Shown here: piece by piece, positions 40,695 to 52,600 of the stretch
Layout of the letters: the number at the start of each line of letters is the position of its first letter
How positions within the stretch are numbered: the stretch's first letter is position 1
DNA from: Planctomycetota bacterium
GTDB taxonomy: Bacteria; Planctomycetota; Phycisphaerae; Phycisphaerales; UBA1924
Length of the DNA: 64,000 nucleotides
Assembly: GCA_033763975.1 (NCBI GenBank)
Contig: JANRJM010000017.1
Location: 1-64,000 of the forward strand
Reading direction: 5' to 3'
Program-made: the position numbers and the translations under genes
Notes under the pieces: generated by a model
The model's input: the letters and a program-made list of their open reading frames with translations, nothing else
The model's database searches: none
What the model was told of the DNA's origin: nothing

Positions 40695-43600
40695 GCGGGC
40701 GTCTCCAACAGCGCCGCGGCGACTTCGATGGGGTGCAGCGCGTCGCGGTGCAGGGCGTCGTGCACTTGGTGGCGGCAGCTCGTGCCGGTGGCGCAGGCGA
40801 TGGCGTCGGGCGCGCCGCGCAACGCGGGGAAGAGCGCCAGTTCGCCGATCTTCTGCGAGAGGTCGAAGCGGTCGCGGGTGTAGCCGAAGGAGCCGGCCAT
40901 GCCGCAGCAGCCGGTGTCGAGCACGGTGAGCCGCCCCGGCGCGACGCGCCGGAGCAGCGCGGCGCTGGTGTTCGCGCCCCACAGGGCCTTCTGGTGGCAG
41001 TGCGCGTGCAGGAGGACGTCGGCGGTGGGCCGGCGGAAGGCGGGCGCCCGCGGATGCGAGGTCCAGCGCGACTCGACAAAGTCCTCGGGCAGAAAGGCCT
41101 TGGCGGCGATCGTCGCGCGGGTGGTTCGCTCGGCACGCACTTTGAGGGCGAGCCAGTCGTCCTTGATGGCCGACAGGCACGAGGGCTCGGCCACGAGGAT
41201 CGCGACGACGCGCGGGTCGGCGGCGACGGGCGCGAGACGCTCGATGGTGGCGTCGATCTCGTCGATGGCCTGCGGGAGCAGTCCGAGGGAGATCTTCGCG
41301 CGCCCGCAGCAGCCGGCGTCGGCGAGGACGACCTCGTAGCCGCAGGCTTCGAGCACGCGGCGCGTGGCGAGGCCGATGCCCGGCTCGTTGAACATGGTGA
41401 AGCAGTCGCCGAACAGCGCGACGCGCGGGGCGCCCGGCGGGGGTGAGCCGTCGGCGAGCCCGGCCTGTGCGCGGGCCGCGTGCTCCTCGTCCCATCGCGC
41501 GGCGAGCGAGCGTGCGAAGCGCGGCAGCGACCGTCGGGGATCGAGCCCGAGCACGATGTCGGCGAGCGCGCGCGCCGGGCCGAACGCGGCGCCGAAGTTT
41601 GCGATCCGCGGCGCCAGAGCGCCCAGGCGGTTCAGCGTGCGGATCTCGCCCATGATGCGGTGCGCGAGGGGCGCGCCGGTCTCGCGGTACTGCTGGGCCG
41701 CGTACTCGGCCTTCAGGCGCGCGATGTCCACGTTGCTCGGGCACTCGGTCTTGCAGGCCTTGCACGACAGGCACAGGCGGAGCGTCTCGTTCGTGCCGGG
41801 GTCGTTCCACGCCGGGCGCGGGCGGCCCGCGCGGGGCGCGGCTTCGCCGGGAGATTGCTCGAACTGGCCGGTGATGGCGAGCCGCAGCGCGTTGCCCCGC
41901 CCGCGGGTGGAGTGTCGCTCGTCGAGCGTCGCCATGTACGAGGGGCACATGGTGCCCCCCTGCTTCTTGCGGCAGACGCCCGCGCCGTTGCACATCTCGA
42001 CCGCGCCGTCGAAGCCGTGCTGGTCGGCGTAGTCGAAGTAGGTCTCGACGCCGCCCCAGTCGACCTCCGGGCGGCGCGGGCCGGGCTCGGGCGAGGACAG
42101 GTCGGCGCGGAGGTTCCAGGTGATGGATTCGAGCGGGCGGGGGCTGTCGCCGGCGATGTCCACGATGTTGCCGGGGTTCAGCAGGTTCGCGGGGTCGAAG
42201 AGGCGCTTGACGTCGCGGAAGGCGCCCATGAGGTCGTGGCCGAAGTGGCGCTCGAGGAAGGGCGAGCGGATGCGTCCGTCGCCGTGCTCGCCGCTCATGA
42301 CCCCGCCGAGGCTGCGGGCGAGGTCGGCGGCCTCGAGCGCGATGGCCTTCATGCGGACGCGGTCGTGCGGGTCGTGCAGGTCGATGAGCGGGCGCACGTG
42401 CAGCACGCCCACGCTGGCGTGCGCGTAGTACGCGGCGATCGTGCCGTGACGCGTGACGATCTCGCGCAGCGACCGGACGAACTCGCCGAGGCGTTCGACG
42501 GGCACGGCGTTGTCCTCGATGAACGTGATGGGCTTGCGGTGCCCGGGGATGCCGTGCAGCAGGGGTTCGCCCGCCTTGCGGAGCTTCCAGGCGTTGAGCA
42601 TCGCGCCGGCGTCGACGTGCTCCTGGGCGGCGACGCCCGGGCAGAGGCGGCGCACCGCGGCGAAGCGCTCTCGCACATCGTCGGCCGAGTCGGCGAAGAA
42701 CTCGACGTAGAGCACGCCCTTGAGCGGGCCCTCGACGGGCTGGGGCATCAGGTCGACGTACCGCCGGTATTCGGCGTTCGCCCGCGCCAGGTCGACGACC
42801 ATGTCGTCGAGCAGTTCGACGGCGGAGGGGGCGGTGGTGAGGATGGCGGGCACGCGCTCGATGGCTTCGTCGACGCCCGGGAAGCCGAGCACCATGAGCC
42901 CCTTGGCGCGCGGGCGAGGGTGCAGGCGCAGCGACGCGCCGAGCGTGACGCAGAGCGTGCCCTCGCTGCCGCAGACGAGGTGCGCGAGGTTGACGCCCGC
43001 GCACACGCGCTCGTCGATCGCGCCGCCGGGGCTCCAGCCGGCCCGCTGCATCTGGTCGAGGATCATGTCGAGCGCGTAGCCGGCGTTGCGCCGGATCGTC
43101 CTGGGAAATCGCTCGCGGATCTGCGCGTGGTGGCGTGCGACGATCTCGCACACGGCCCGCGTGAGGCGTGCGACGCGCGGATCTCGCGACGCGGCGCCCT
43201 CGTCGAGCGTCAGGCGCGTGCCGTCCGCCAGGCAGACATCCACGCCCAGCAGGCTCTCGCTCGTGCGCCCGTAGCGGACGGAGCGTGCGCCGGCGGCGTT
43301 GTTGCCGATGCACCCGCCGATGTTCGCGTGCCGGCTCGTGGCGGGGTCGGGGGCGAAGAAGAGCGAGGCGTCTTCACCGCCCCGGGCCGCGAGCGCGTCG
43401 TTCAGGTCGTCGACGGTGATGCCCGGCTCGACGCGGACGCGCCGGGCGGGGGCGTCGACCTCCAGCACGCGGGCGCAGCGCGGAGAGAAATCGATGACGA
43501 CGGCCCGGTTCGTGCATTGCCCGGCGAGGCTCGTTCCGCCGCCCCGCGGGAGGATCGGCACGCCCCGCGCGGCGCACACGCGAACTGCCTCGACGGCGTC

Positions 43601-43774
43601 GTCGGTGCTCGCGGGGATGACGACGCCGAGCGGCTCGACCTGGTAGAGCGACGCGTCGGTCGCGTAGAGCATGCGGTCGTGCTGGTCGAAGCGCACCTCG
43701 CCGGCGATCGCGTTGGTGAGGGCGCGCTCGAGGTTGGCGGCGCCGGGCTGGGTTCGCAGGACGGGCAGCTCCAT
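40691..43774 (-). CDS. FAD-linked oxidase/iron-sulfur fusion (GlcD-GlcF or D-lactate dehydrogenase type)
   Basis: A 1027-residue fusion. Residues 30-270 form the FAD-binding PCMH domain (PRGGGTSLAGQ, GCIGNNAAGARSVRYGRT). Residues 270-540 are the FAD-oxidase C-terminal domain (GGVMSGEHGDGRIR, then LFDPANLLNPGNIV). Next come ferredoxin-like clusters (CNGAGVCRKKQGGTMCPSY and CLSCKACKTECPSNVD), then two CCG domains (DAGCCGRAKISLG and DTGCCGMAGSFGY). The architecture matches membrane-peripheral 2-hydroxyacid dehydrogenases that pass electrons to the quinone pool. The substrate is likely D-lactate, glycolate or 2-hydroxyglutarate. It is coupled to a GNAT gene. Confidence 0.9.
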   Translation of the reverse strand: MELPVLRTQPGAANLERALTNAIAGEVRFDQHDRMLYATDASLYQVEPLGVVIPASTDDAVEAVRVCAARGVPILPRGGGTSLAGQCTNRAVVIDFSPRCARVLEVDAPARRVRVEPGITVDDLNDALAARGGEDASLFFAPDPATSRHANIGGCIGNNAAGARSVRYGRTSESLLGVDVCLADGTRLTLDEGAASRDPRVARLTRAVCEIVARHHAQIRERFPRTIRRNAGYALDMILDQMQRAGWSPGGAIDERVCAGVNLAHLVCGSEGTLCVTLGASLRLHPRPRAKGLMVLGFPGVDEAIERVPAILTTAPSAVELLDDMVVDLARANAEYRRYVDLMPQPVEGPLKGVLYVEFFADSADDVRERFAAVRRLCPGVAAQEHVDAGAMLNAWKLRKAGEPLLHGIPGHRKPITFIEDNAVPVERLGEFVRSLREIVTRHGTIAAYYAHASVGVLHVRPLIDLHDPHDRVRMKAIALEAADLARSLGGVMSGEHGDGRIRSPFLERHFGHDLMGAFRDVKRLFDPANLLNPGNIVDIAGDSPRPLESITWNLRADLSSPEPGPRRPEVDWGGVETYFDYADQHGFDGAVEMCNGAGVCRKKQGGTMCPSYMATLDERHSTRGRGNALRLAITGQFEQSPGEAAPRAGRPRPAWNDPGTNETLRLCLSCKACKTECPSNVDIARLKAEYAAQQYRETGAPLAHRIMGEIRTLNRLGALAPRIANFGAAFGPARALADIVLGLDPRRSLPRFARSLAARWDEEHAARAQAGLADGSPPPGAPRVALFGDCFTMFNEPGIGLATRRVLEACGYEVVLADAGCCGRAKISLGLLPQAIDEIDATIERLAPVAADPRVVAILVAEPSCLSAIKDDWLALKVRAERTTRATIAAKAFLPEDFVESRWTSHPRAPAFRRPTADVLLHAHCHQKALWGANTSAALLRRVAPGRLTVLDTGCCGMAGSFGYTRDRFDLSQKIGELALFPALRGAPDAIACATGTSCRHQVHDALHRDALHPIEVAAALLETPA

Positions 43775-43805
43775 GCGGGCGGACTGTAGATTGCCCGCGA
43801 CGGGC

Positions 43806-46022
43806 TCAGAACAGCCCGGGCTGGTCTTCGGCGGGGACGAGCTTGCCGTTCACGAGGCGAACCTTGGGCTTTGCGGCGCGGGCGGGAGGGGCGGAGGGGG
43901 GAGACTTTTCGCCGGTGCTGCGGGTTCGTACAGGGCCGGAGGAAGAAGGAGCAGGAGGGGAAGAACCCTCGCTCGCGCCACGGGCTCGTGCTGCGGAGGG
44001 GGATCCCTCGGCACGGTCGGGCGCCGGGGGCGGCTCGGGCTGCCCGACGATCAGCACGCCCTCCTGGTCGGCGGGGTTCTCGTCCCGGATGCGTTTGCCC
44101 TCGTCGTCGAGTTCGAGGTCGGCGATGGCGGTGCGCTTGCGCGCCTGCGCCAGCAGCGCGTCGTAGAGCGTCTTCGCGTCGTCGCCGCTGATCGCCTCGA
44201 CGGCCTTGGCGATCTCGCCGATGTACCGCTCGAAGACGTCGCGACGCTCGCCCTCGCGCTTCATCTTCGCGCGCTTGCGGAGGTACGTGCCGAGCTTTCG
44301 CCCGCACTCCATGAGCGCGAGCTTCATCTCCTTGCGAATCTCGTCGTAGTCGGCGATCGCTTCCTTGCTCTCGCTCGTGAACGGCACCCACACGCTCGCC
44401 ATGTGGATCATGATCACCAGCGGGCCGATCGGCAGCGCCCCGCGCGGGTGCTGCAGGTCGTAGTTGCGCCAGTTCGTCTCCGCGACGGCCTTGAACGACG
44501 AGCACGCCGACTGCTGGAAGAGCAGCGGCACGCGGTTCGCGAACCGGATGACGCGGGCCGACTCGTCCGACGGCAGTTCGCCCCCGAACGCGATCGCCGT
44601 CTCGATCAGGAACGGGCGCCCGCGGTAGATGTCCGGCTCGCGCGAGCTGGCGGCGTAGAACTCGGCGCGCACGCCCTTGAACATCCCCTTCAGCAACTGC
44701 TGCACGCCGATCGGGGCGAGGCAGTCCGTCGGGGGCGGTGCCAGCTTGGCCGTCTGGAACGCCTTGTACAGCGCCTCGGCCTGCGGGGGCTCGATGTCGG
44801 CGACCTTCGTGCGGCTGGTGACGTCGATCTGCTCGCAGAAGTCGGCGGCGGTCGAGGCGGACACGCGGCAGAACTGCTCCTGCAGAAAGTTGTACAGCGT
44901 GCCCGCCTTGTGCGATTCCTGGTAGTCCTTCAGCATCTGCAGCAGCGTGCCCAGTTCCACGCCCCGCGGGTGCGGCTGGATCTCCTTGGTCTCGGGCGGG
45001 AGCGTCTGCACGGCACGCGGGAAGACGGCGAGCGGGCCGAAGTCCTCGGTGATGACGTTCGGGTCGATCTCGCCCGGGTCGCCCGCGGGCGCGTTGCCGG
45101 CGCGGGTGGTCGCCGCGTCGAGGCGCGACTGGCGCGAGTCCTGCTGGTCGTCGTCGTCGGTCGCGCGCGTGGGGCGGACGAAGGTGAACTTCGCGTGCGG
45201 GTTGGCGATGGCGGTGAGCTCGAGGAACTCGTCCACGCTGCCCCGTCCGCGCTGGTACTTGCCCTCGAGCTCGATGGTGACGCTGGTGCCCGTGGGGAAG
45301 GCCTCGCGCGAGAGGAACTCGCCCCGGTGGGCGAGGTCGCGGACGCCCGGCAGGTCGCGCAGGCGCGCGAGCGGGAAGTCGTCGGTCTCCTCGTCGTGCG
45401 TCACCTCGGCGCGGTTCGTCTTCGTGTTCATCGCGAGCTCGATGTGGTGCGCACGCTTGCGGGCGTCGGGGCGGGTCTGGATCATCATGGGCTTGCCCGT
45501 GGTGATCAGGCCGTACATGCCCGCGGCGGAGATGCCGATACCCTGCTGCCCGCGCGACATCTTGAGGCGGTGGAACTTCGAGCCGTAGAGCAGGCGTCCG
45601 AAGATGTTCTCGACCTGGCGGCGGACGATCCCCGGGCCGTTGTCCACGACGGTGACGCGGTAGCGCGAGGACTTGGCGTTCGCGGGGCGATCGGGCTGCA
45701 GGTCTTCGATGACGACGGCGACCTCGGGCAGGATGCCGGCTTCCTCGCAGGCGTCGAGCGAGTTGTCGACGGCCTCCTTGATGGTCGTGAGGAGGGCCTT
45801 GCGCGGGTTGTCGAACCCGAGCAGGTGCCGGTTCTTGGCGAAGAACTCGGAGACGGAGATGTCGCGCTGGCGCGAGGCCATGGACTCCGCCGTGGCGCGG
45901 GGCCCCTCGGCGGACTTGCGCTTCGACACGCGCTCGCGCGCTCGCTCCAGCTCGAGTTCCTCACCTGGCGTCATGGCTGCGGTTGGGGCGGAAGTCGGGG
46001 TGACCGTCGGGGGCGTGTCCAT
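43806..46022 (-). CDS. top6B: DNA topoisomerase VI subunit B
   Basis: A 738-residue GHKL ATPase. The N box is EAVDNSLDACEEAG (about 85), the G1 box DNGPGI (about 130), and the G2 box MSRGQQGIGISAAGMYG (about 155-172). A transducer-like region and helix-two-turn-helix portion follow (YNFLQEQFCRVSA..., LKGMFKGVRAEFYAASSREPD). The C-terminal ~100 residues are low-complexity with a Lys-rich end. Topo VI passes DNA duplexes through a double-strand break and is typical of archaea and plants but sporadic in bacteria. The catalytic A subunit is not encoded anywhere in the window. The start ATG 46022 is preferred to an upstream GTG. Confidence 0.93.
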   Translation of the reverse strand: MDTPPTVTPTSAPTAAMTPGEELELERARERVSKRKSAEGPRATAESMASRQRDISVSEFFAKNRHLLGFDNPRKALLTTIKEAVDNSLDACEEAGILPEVAVVIEDLQPDRPANAKSSRYRVTVVDNGPGIVRRQVENIFGRLLYGSKFHRLKMSRGQQGIGISAAGMYGLITTGKPMMIQTRPDARKRAHHIELAMNTKTNRAEVTHDEETDDFPLARLRDLPGVRDLAHRGEFLSREAFPTGTSVTIELEGKYQRGRGSVDEFLELTAIANPHAKFTFVRPTRATDDDDQQDSRQSRLDAATTRAGNAPAGDPGEIDPNVITEDFGPLAVFPRAVQTLPPETKEIQPHPRGVELGTLLQMLKDYQESHKAGTLYNFLQEQFCRVSASTAADFCEQIDVTSRTKVADIEPPQAEALYKAFQTAKLAPPPTDCLAPIGVQQLLKGMFKGVRAEFYAASSREPDIYRGRPFLIETAIAFGGELPSDESARVIRFANRVPLLFQQSACSSFKAVAETNWRNYDLQHPRGALPIGPLVIMIHMASVWVPFTSESKEAIADYDEIRKEMKLALMECGRKLGTYLRKRAKMKREGERRDVFERYIGEIAKAVEAISGDDAKTLYDALLAQARKRTAIADLELDDEGKRIRDENPADQEGVLIVGQPEPPPAPDRAEGSPSAARARGASEGSSPPAPSSSGPVRTRSTGEKSPPSAPPARAAKPKVRLVNGKLVPAEDQPGLF

Positions 46023-46152
46023 CCGTGAACCCTCGCTGGAATGCCGCACGATCCATCGTGCGGGCGGACGCTTGCTCGTCCCAAAGATACGCCCACGAGC
46101 CCGGTCGTGGGACGCGGCGTGCCGGGCACGCGGACCCGACGCCGTGCCCGAC

Positions 46153-46767
46153 CTACACGCGGGCCGGGCGGGCGGCGGGCCAACCTACGCGCTCGAGCGC
46201 CCGCTTCCAGCGGGCGCGTTCGGCGGCGGCCTCGGCGTGCTCGGCGCTCCACCACCAGACCGCCTCGATGGGCGCGCCCAGGTCCGCCGCGAGATCGACG
46301 ATCTGCGTGTCGGAAAAGTCCAGCAGCGGGGTCTCGACCCGGATCGACGGCATCGCGTGCGTCGATGCGTCGAGGGCGACCAGGCGTCCCACGAGCAGGG
46401 CGCGGTCGGCGGCCTGCGCGAGACGATCGATATCGATGCCCTCGCCGCGCCATGCGGTGACGGGCCAGACCACCACGCTCGCGCCGGCCCGGGCGGCGCC
46501 GTAGGTGGCGGCGAGGAGGTCGCGCGTCTCGCCCTCGCCGTCGGCGGAGGCCAGCGTGGGCTGGACGGGCGGGAGGAGGTCGAGGCGCAGACGCTCGCAC
46601 TGGCGGCGGATCGCGTCGGCGTAGATCTCGCCGCAGGGGAAGGCCGGCGTCGGAACCACGAGCGGGTGATCGCCCGCCCCGGCGAGCAGCGCCTCGTCGG
46701 CGGCGAGTGCGGCGGCGACCAGCGAAGGGAGCCCGCCGTCGGAGAGGATCAGCCGTCGCTCGGACAT
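46153..46767 (-). CDS. Degenerate QueC-like PP-loop protein
   Basis: A 204-residue protein. At its N-terminus LSDGGLPSLVAA stands where PP-loop ATPases have SGGxDS, so the ATP-binding Asp-Ser pair is broken. The C-terminal part, IRVETPLLDFSDTQIVDLAADLGAPIE, resembles QueC (IRFETPL... ALA). The Cys residues that bind zinc in QueC are missing. The protein may have lost synthase activity for the queuosine precursor preQ0. Tgt, the enzyme that inserts that base, is encoded 7 kb away on the same strand. Family assignment is moderate. Confidence 0.5.
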   Translation of the reverse strand: MSERRLILSDGGLPSLVAAALAADEALLAGAGDHPLVVPTPAFPCGEIYADAIRRQCERLRLDLLPPVQPTLASADGEGETRDLLAATYGAARAGASVVVWPVTAWRGEGIDIDRLAQAADRALLVGRLVALDASTHAMPSIRVETPLLDFSDTQIVDLAADLGAPIEAVWWWSAEHAEAAAERARWKRALERVGWPAARPARV

Positions 46768-46857
46768 CGAGGGATGGTACCGCGGCGTTCGGGGCGGCAC
46801 GCGACCGCCGGCCGCGCACTCCGGCGAGGGCGGGCAAGCCCCCGGGCGGGGGAGGGC

Positions 46858-47829
<972 letters not shown>

Positions 47830-47876
47830 GTGAGTCTGCCCCCCTTCGAGTGTCCGGCCTTGCGCCGGACGCGAGT

Positions 47877-48926
47877 TTACGCGCGGCCGGCACGCAGCAG
47901 CCGCGCGTACTCGACGATCGCCCGCTCGGGGTCGCGGGCGGGGCGCCAGGAGAGTCCCTCGGCCGCCAGACGCATGTCGGCGCAGGTGAAGTCCTGGTAG
48001 AAGCGGCGCACGGCGGGGGGCATCTCGAAGTACTCGGTCTCGAGCGTGCCCGCGGGGATCTCGAGGGCCTCGCGCAGGCAGCGGACGATCTGGTTGAACG
48101 ACGTGGCGCGCCCGGAGCCCAGGTTGTACACGCCCGAGCGGATCGGGGACGCGCCGAACAGGCCCGACGCGCGGAGCGTGCAGTCGACCACGTCTTCGAC
48201 GGGCACCTGGTCGCGGGCCTGCGTGCCGTCGGTGAACAGCCGGGGCGCCTGGCCCGCCAGCAGGCGCGTGGCGAGCTGGTAGACCATCGACGCCATGTGC
48301 CCCTTGCGCGATTCGCCCGGGCCGAAGACGTTGAAATAGCGGAGCCCGACGATCGTCGCCCGGCCGGTGATCGACTGCGCCGTGCCGGCGTGCTCTCGCT
48401 CGAAGCGCGCGTGCTCCTGCTCCATCAGCCACTTGCTGAAGCCGTACACGTTGCTCGGGCGCCCGGCGGCGTGCTCGGGGAAGGGCGTACGGTCGGCGGC
48501 GTCGGCGGGCGAGCCGTACGTCGCGGCGGACGAGGCGTACACGAGCGGCACGTCCGTCGCGTGGCACGCGGCGAGCATGCCCGTCTCGAGGTCGGCGTAA
48601 AAGCCCCCGAGATTGGCGTGCAGCATCCGCTGCTCGTCGGTCACCGTCGTGTCGGTGATCGCCCCGAGGTGGAACACGCCCGCGGCTCGGGTGGTGCGGA
48701 GCATGTGGGGCCAGTCCATGTTGCCGGCGTGCTCGGGGAGCACCTCGCCCCGGAACGGGCGCAGCCCGGCGCGTGCCAACGCCTCCACGATGTTCGCGAA
48801 CGAACCCGAGAGCATCGGGTCGACGACGACGACGTGCGCCTCGGGGCGCCGGCGCAGGATCTCCGCGACGAGGTTCGAGCCGATGAACCCGGCGCCGCCG
48901 GTGACGATGTACGTGGTAGTGCTCAT
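47877..48926 (-). CDS. hldD: ADP-L-glycero-D-manno-heptose 6-epimerase
   Basis: A 349-residue SDR epimerase. The NADP site is [12 protein letters not shown] (about 9-20); the catalytic YGFSK is near residue 148. [20 protein letters not shown] is the heptose-epimerase signature. It converts ADP-D-glycero-D-manno-heptose to the L-glycero form for LPS inner-core heptose, evidence for an LPS-type outer membrane. It is coupled to the LysM gene upstream (ATGA). Confidence 0.93.
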   Translation of the reverse strand: MSTTTYIVTGGAGFIGSNLVAEILRRRPEAHVVVVDPMLSGSFANIVEALARAGLRPFRGEVLPEHAGNMDWPHMLRTTRAAGVFHLGAITDTTVTDEQRMLHANLGGFYADLETGMLAACHATDVPLVYASSAATYGSPADAADRTPFPEHAAGRPSNVYGFSKWLMEQEHARFEREHAGTAQSITGRATIVGLRYFNVFGPGESRKGHMASMVYQLATRLLAGQAPRLFTDGTQARDQVPVEDVVDCTLRASGLFGASPIRSGVYNLGSGRATSFNQIVRCLREALEIPAGTLETEYFEMPPAVRRFYQDFTCADMRLAAEGLSWRPARDPERAIVEYARLLRAGRA

Positions 48927-49642
48927 CGGGGGTCGCTCGCGGGGCGGGGCGGGATGCGCAGGGTCTGGCCGATCTTCAGCGAGTGCTCGTCGTCGAGCAC
49001 GTCGCGGTTGGCGTCGAAGATGACCCCCGCCAGGCGAGGATCGCCGTACACGGACTTGGCGATGCCCGACAGCGTGTCGCCGGACTTCACGACGTACGTC
49101 CGCTCGGCGCCCGCCGGCGGCGGGGTGGGCGTGGGCGACGGGTCCGGCTGGCCCGGCAGCGGCTCGCCCTGCACGTTCGACGGGTCGCGCGGCACGCGGA
49201 TGGTGCGACCCACCTTCAGCCGGTTCGGGTCCATCAGCGGGTTCGCACGCGCGATCGCCTCCGCGAGTTCGCTCCGCCCGTACCGGCGACGCGCGATCGA
49301 CGCGAGCGTGTCGCCCTCGCGGATCACGTAGTCGTCAAACTCGGGCGCGCGAACGGCCGGAGGCGCGGGCTTCTGCGGCGCTGGCGTTGGCGGCGCCGGC
49401 TTCTCGGGTTGCACTTCCTCCGGCGCGGGGGCCGGGGGCGGCGTTGGCGCAGGCGTCAGCCCGGGCCCCGCCTCGCGGGGCTCGGGCGGGAGCCCGCCGC
49501 CGGTTCGGTCGTCCTCGGGCGCGGGCTCCTGCGCGAATGTCACCGGCGGCTCGGCCGGCCACGACCAGTACACGACGATCCAGAGGATCGCGAGCAGGGC
49601 CAGCCCGGCGGCGAACTTGGGCGCGGCGTCTCGCAGGGCCAT
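48923..49642 (-). CDS. Membrane-anchored protein with two LysM domains
   Basis: A 239-residue protein. A membrane helix or signal anchor lies at about 10-30 ([19 protein letters not shown]). A Pro-rich linker (55-99) precedes LysM1 (about 104-151, [18 protein letters not shown]) and LysM2 (about 183-231, [18 protein letters not shown]). LysM domains bind N-acetylglucosamine polymers, so the protein probably anchors to peptidoglycan. It lies between secDF and hldD in a polarised envelope gene run. Confidence 0.88.
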   Translation of the reverse strand: MALRDAAPKFAAGLALLAILWIVVYWSWPAEPPVTFAQEPAPEDDRTGGGLPPEPREAGPGLTPAPTPPPAPAPEEVQPEKPAPPTPAPQKPAPPAVRAPEFDDYVIREGDTLASIARRRYGRSELAEAIARANPLMDPNRLKVGRTIRVPRDPSNVQGEPLPGQPDPSPTPTPPPAGAERTYVVKSGDTLSGIAKSVYGDPRLAGVIFDANRDVLDDEHSLKIGQTLRIPPRPASDPR

Positions 49643-49659
49643 TGCTCCCGGAAGGCGGC

Positions 49660-52600
49660 CTACACGGCCTGCGGCGTGATGCCCCCCATCGCGGCGAACT
49701 CGCGGTCAAACTTCCGCGACCACACCAGCGGGGCCGCGACCGCCACCGACGAGTACGTGCCCACGATGAGCCCGGTCAGCAGGCAGAACGCGAACGAACG
49801 CATCCCCTCGCCGCCGATCGCATAGAGGATCAGGCACGACCCGATCGTCGTGCCGCCCGTGATGACGGTGCGGCTGAACGTCTGGTTGATCGAGAGGTTG
49901 ATGATCGCGGACGTCGCGTGCGGGAGCTTCCCGCGATTCTCGCGGATGCGGTCCATCACCACGACCGTGTCGTTCAGCGAGTACCCCGCGATCGTCAGCA
50001 GCGCCGCCACCGCGTTGAGATCGATCTTGAAGGGCAGCAGCCCGATCGCGATCGCGAATCCCTGCGTCGCCTCCCACTCGTACAAGATCTCGCACAGCGC
50101 GAGCAGCCCGACCACCGTCACCACGTCGTGCACGAGCGCGACCACGGCGGCCAGCGAGTACCTGGGCGTCTTGAACCGCACCCAGATGTACACGCCGATC
50201 AGCAGGAAACTGACCAGCGACGCGGTGATGGCGTCGGCCCGGAACGTGCTCGCGACGCTCGCCGAGAAGTTCTGCACGCTCGCCGGCGTCGTCGCGCGCG
50301 TCAGCGCCCGCTGCACCAGCGTCCACTCGCGGTCGCGAACATCCCGCTCCCACCGCGCCTGGCTCTCGAACAGCGTCGAATCCGGCGCGTAGACGAGGAT
50401 CACCGCCGCGGTCGCGGCGTCGTCGGTGCCCGACAGGGGCTGCACCTCGACCTTGCGCGACAGCGTGTCCGAGAACTCGGCCGTCTGCCGCTCGCTGTGC
50501 ACCCGCTCGGCCAGATCGCGCACGGCCTCCGGGGGCGAGATGTCGTCGATGACGATCGCCGCCCCGCCCATGAACCCTCGCACCGACCACGTCACCTCGG
50601 GGCGGTCGATGTTCTGTCCCAGGACCTCCTTGTCGATGGGGAACACCGGCGCCTGGGCGCCGGCGCGCACGTCGGCCCCGCGGAAGTCCAGCGGCGGCTT
50701 GATCCGCGTGACGTCGCGGAACTTGGGCAGCACCGCGTCGAGCACGGCGCGGCTGTTCTCGATGACCGTCTTGATCTGGAACTGGTCCGACGTCACGCCG
50801 TCCGCTTCCGGGTCGATCGGGTAGACCTCGGCGGAGGCGAGCTTGCGCAGCTCGTCGCCCGCCGGCGCTTCCTCGGCGACCTGGCGGACCCGCGCCTCGA
50901 CGTCCGGGCGGCGCATCGTGACGCGGGCGTCCTCGCTCCCCAGCTGCAGCGTCACGACGGTGCCGCCCAGGAACTCGTTGTCGAGCATCCGGCTGCCCTG
51001 ATACGCGATCAGGCCGATGCCCAGCCCGACGTAGATGAGCGAGACGACGGCGAACACGTAGCGCAGGCGGATCCAGTTGACGTTGGGCGTCAGCAGGCGC
51101 TGGATCCCCGGGAGCGCCATGGGCAGCATGGACGTCTTGCGCCACCCGGCGGCGAGCATGAGCGTGAAGATCAGCCGGCTGACGACGAGGGCGGAGAAGA
51201 GCGTCGCCACGACGCCCACGCCCATGGTCACGGCGAAGCCCTTGATCTCGGTCGTGCCGAGGTAGTAGAGCACGACGCAGACGATGAGGTTCGTGACGTT
51301 GCCGTCGACGATCGAGGCGAGCGCGCGATCGAACCCCAGGCGGATCGCGGTCTTGAGGTCGGCGCCGCGCTGCAGCTCCTCGCGGACGCGTTCGTAGATG
51401 AGCACGTTGCTGTCGACGGCCATGCCGAAGGTGAGGATCAGGCCCGCGATGCCGGGCATGGTGAACGCGGCCTGCGACACCGCCATGGCGCCCACGATGA
51501 TCATGGAGTTGACGAAGAGCGACACGACCGCCACGACGCCGCTGCTGAAGTAGTAGAGGATCATGAACCCGGCGACGATGATGATCGAGTAGATGCCCGA
51601 GACAACGCCCTTGCGGAGGTTGTCGGCCCCGAGCTCGGGGCCGACGGCGTTGATGCTCAGGGGCTCGGGGACGAGCTTGGCCTGGAGCGAACCACCGCCC
51701 AGCACGCGCACCACGTACTGGATCTCCTCGGGGCTGAACTTGCCCTCGATGCTCCCGTTCGAGCTGATCCGCCCGCGCAGGTTCGGGGCGGTGTACACCT
51801 CGTCGTCGAGCAGCACGGCCATCTGATCGCCGATGTGGTCGCCCGTGAGGCGCCCCAGCAGGATCGCGCCGTTCGTGTTCATCTGGAAGTTGATCGACGC
51901 GCGCCCGTAGCTGTCCACGCCCGGGTAGGAGCGTGCCACGGCCCACGATCCCTCTTCCTGCGTCAGGCGCGCGGCGCGGGTGTCCCAGCAGAGCATGTAG
52001 TAGCTGCCCCCGAAGGGCTCGACCACGTACCCCATGCCGCCGAAGTACCGCGCCCCGTAGTTCGGGTCCTCGTTGAAGGCGCGGGCCTGCTCGGGCGTTT
52101 CGATCCACGTCTGGATCTCGTTGATCCGGCACCACTTGACGTCGGTCGCGGAGATCGCGCCCGGGCCGCGTTCACGCAGTTCGTCGCGCGCCTGCTGCTC
52201 GCCGGGATACTCCCCGGGCTTCACCGTGATCCGGAAACTCAGCACGCCCGCGTTGCGGAGCAACCGCACCACGTCCTGCGGGTCGTCGAACCCCTTGCGC
52301 CGCGCCTCGTACGCGCTGTGCAGGGCGAGAAGGCGGTCGATGTCGGCGGCGGCCTCGGGATGGGCCGCACGCACGCGCCGCTCGGCGACCTCGCGCGCGC
52401 TGTCGAGCTGCACCGCGCCGTCCTTGCCGGACACGCTGCGCTTGGTCTTCGAGGCGTTCACGATCGCCAGGATCTCTTCGGCCGAGACCGCCCCGCGGAT
52501 CGCGGCGTCGCGGGCGTCCTCGTACGCGATGAGCGCCGCGCCCACGCCCAGTTCCATGGCTCGCTTCGCCGCGGCGTCGGGCGCCGCGTCGTACGCCTGC

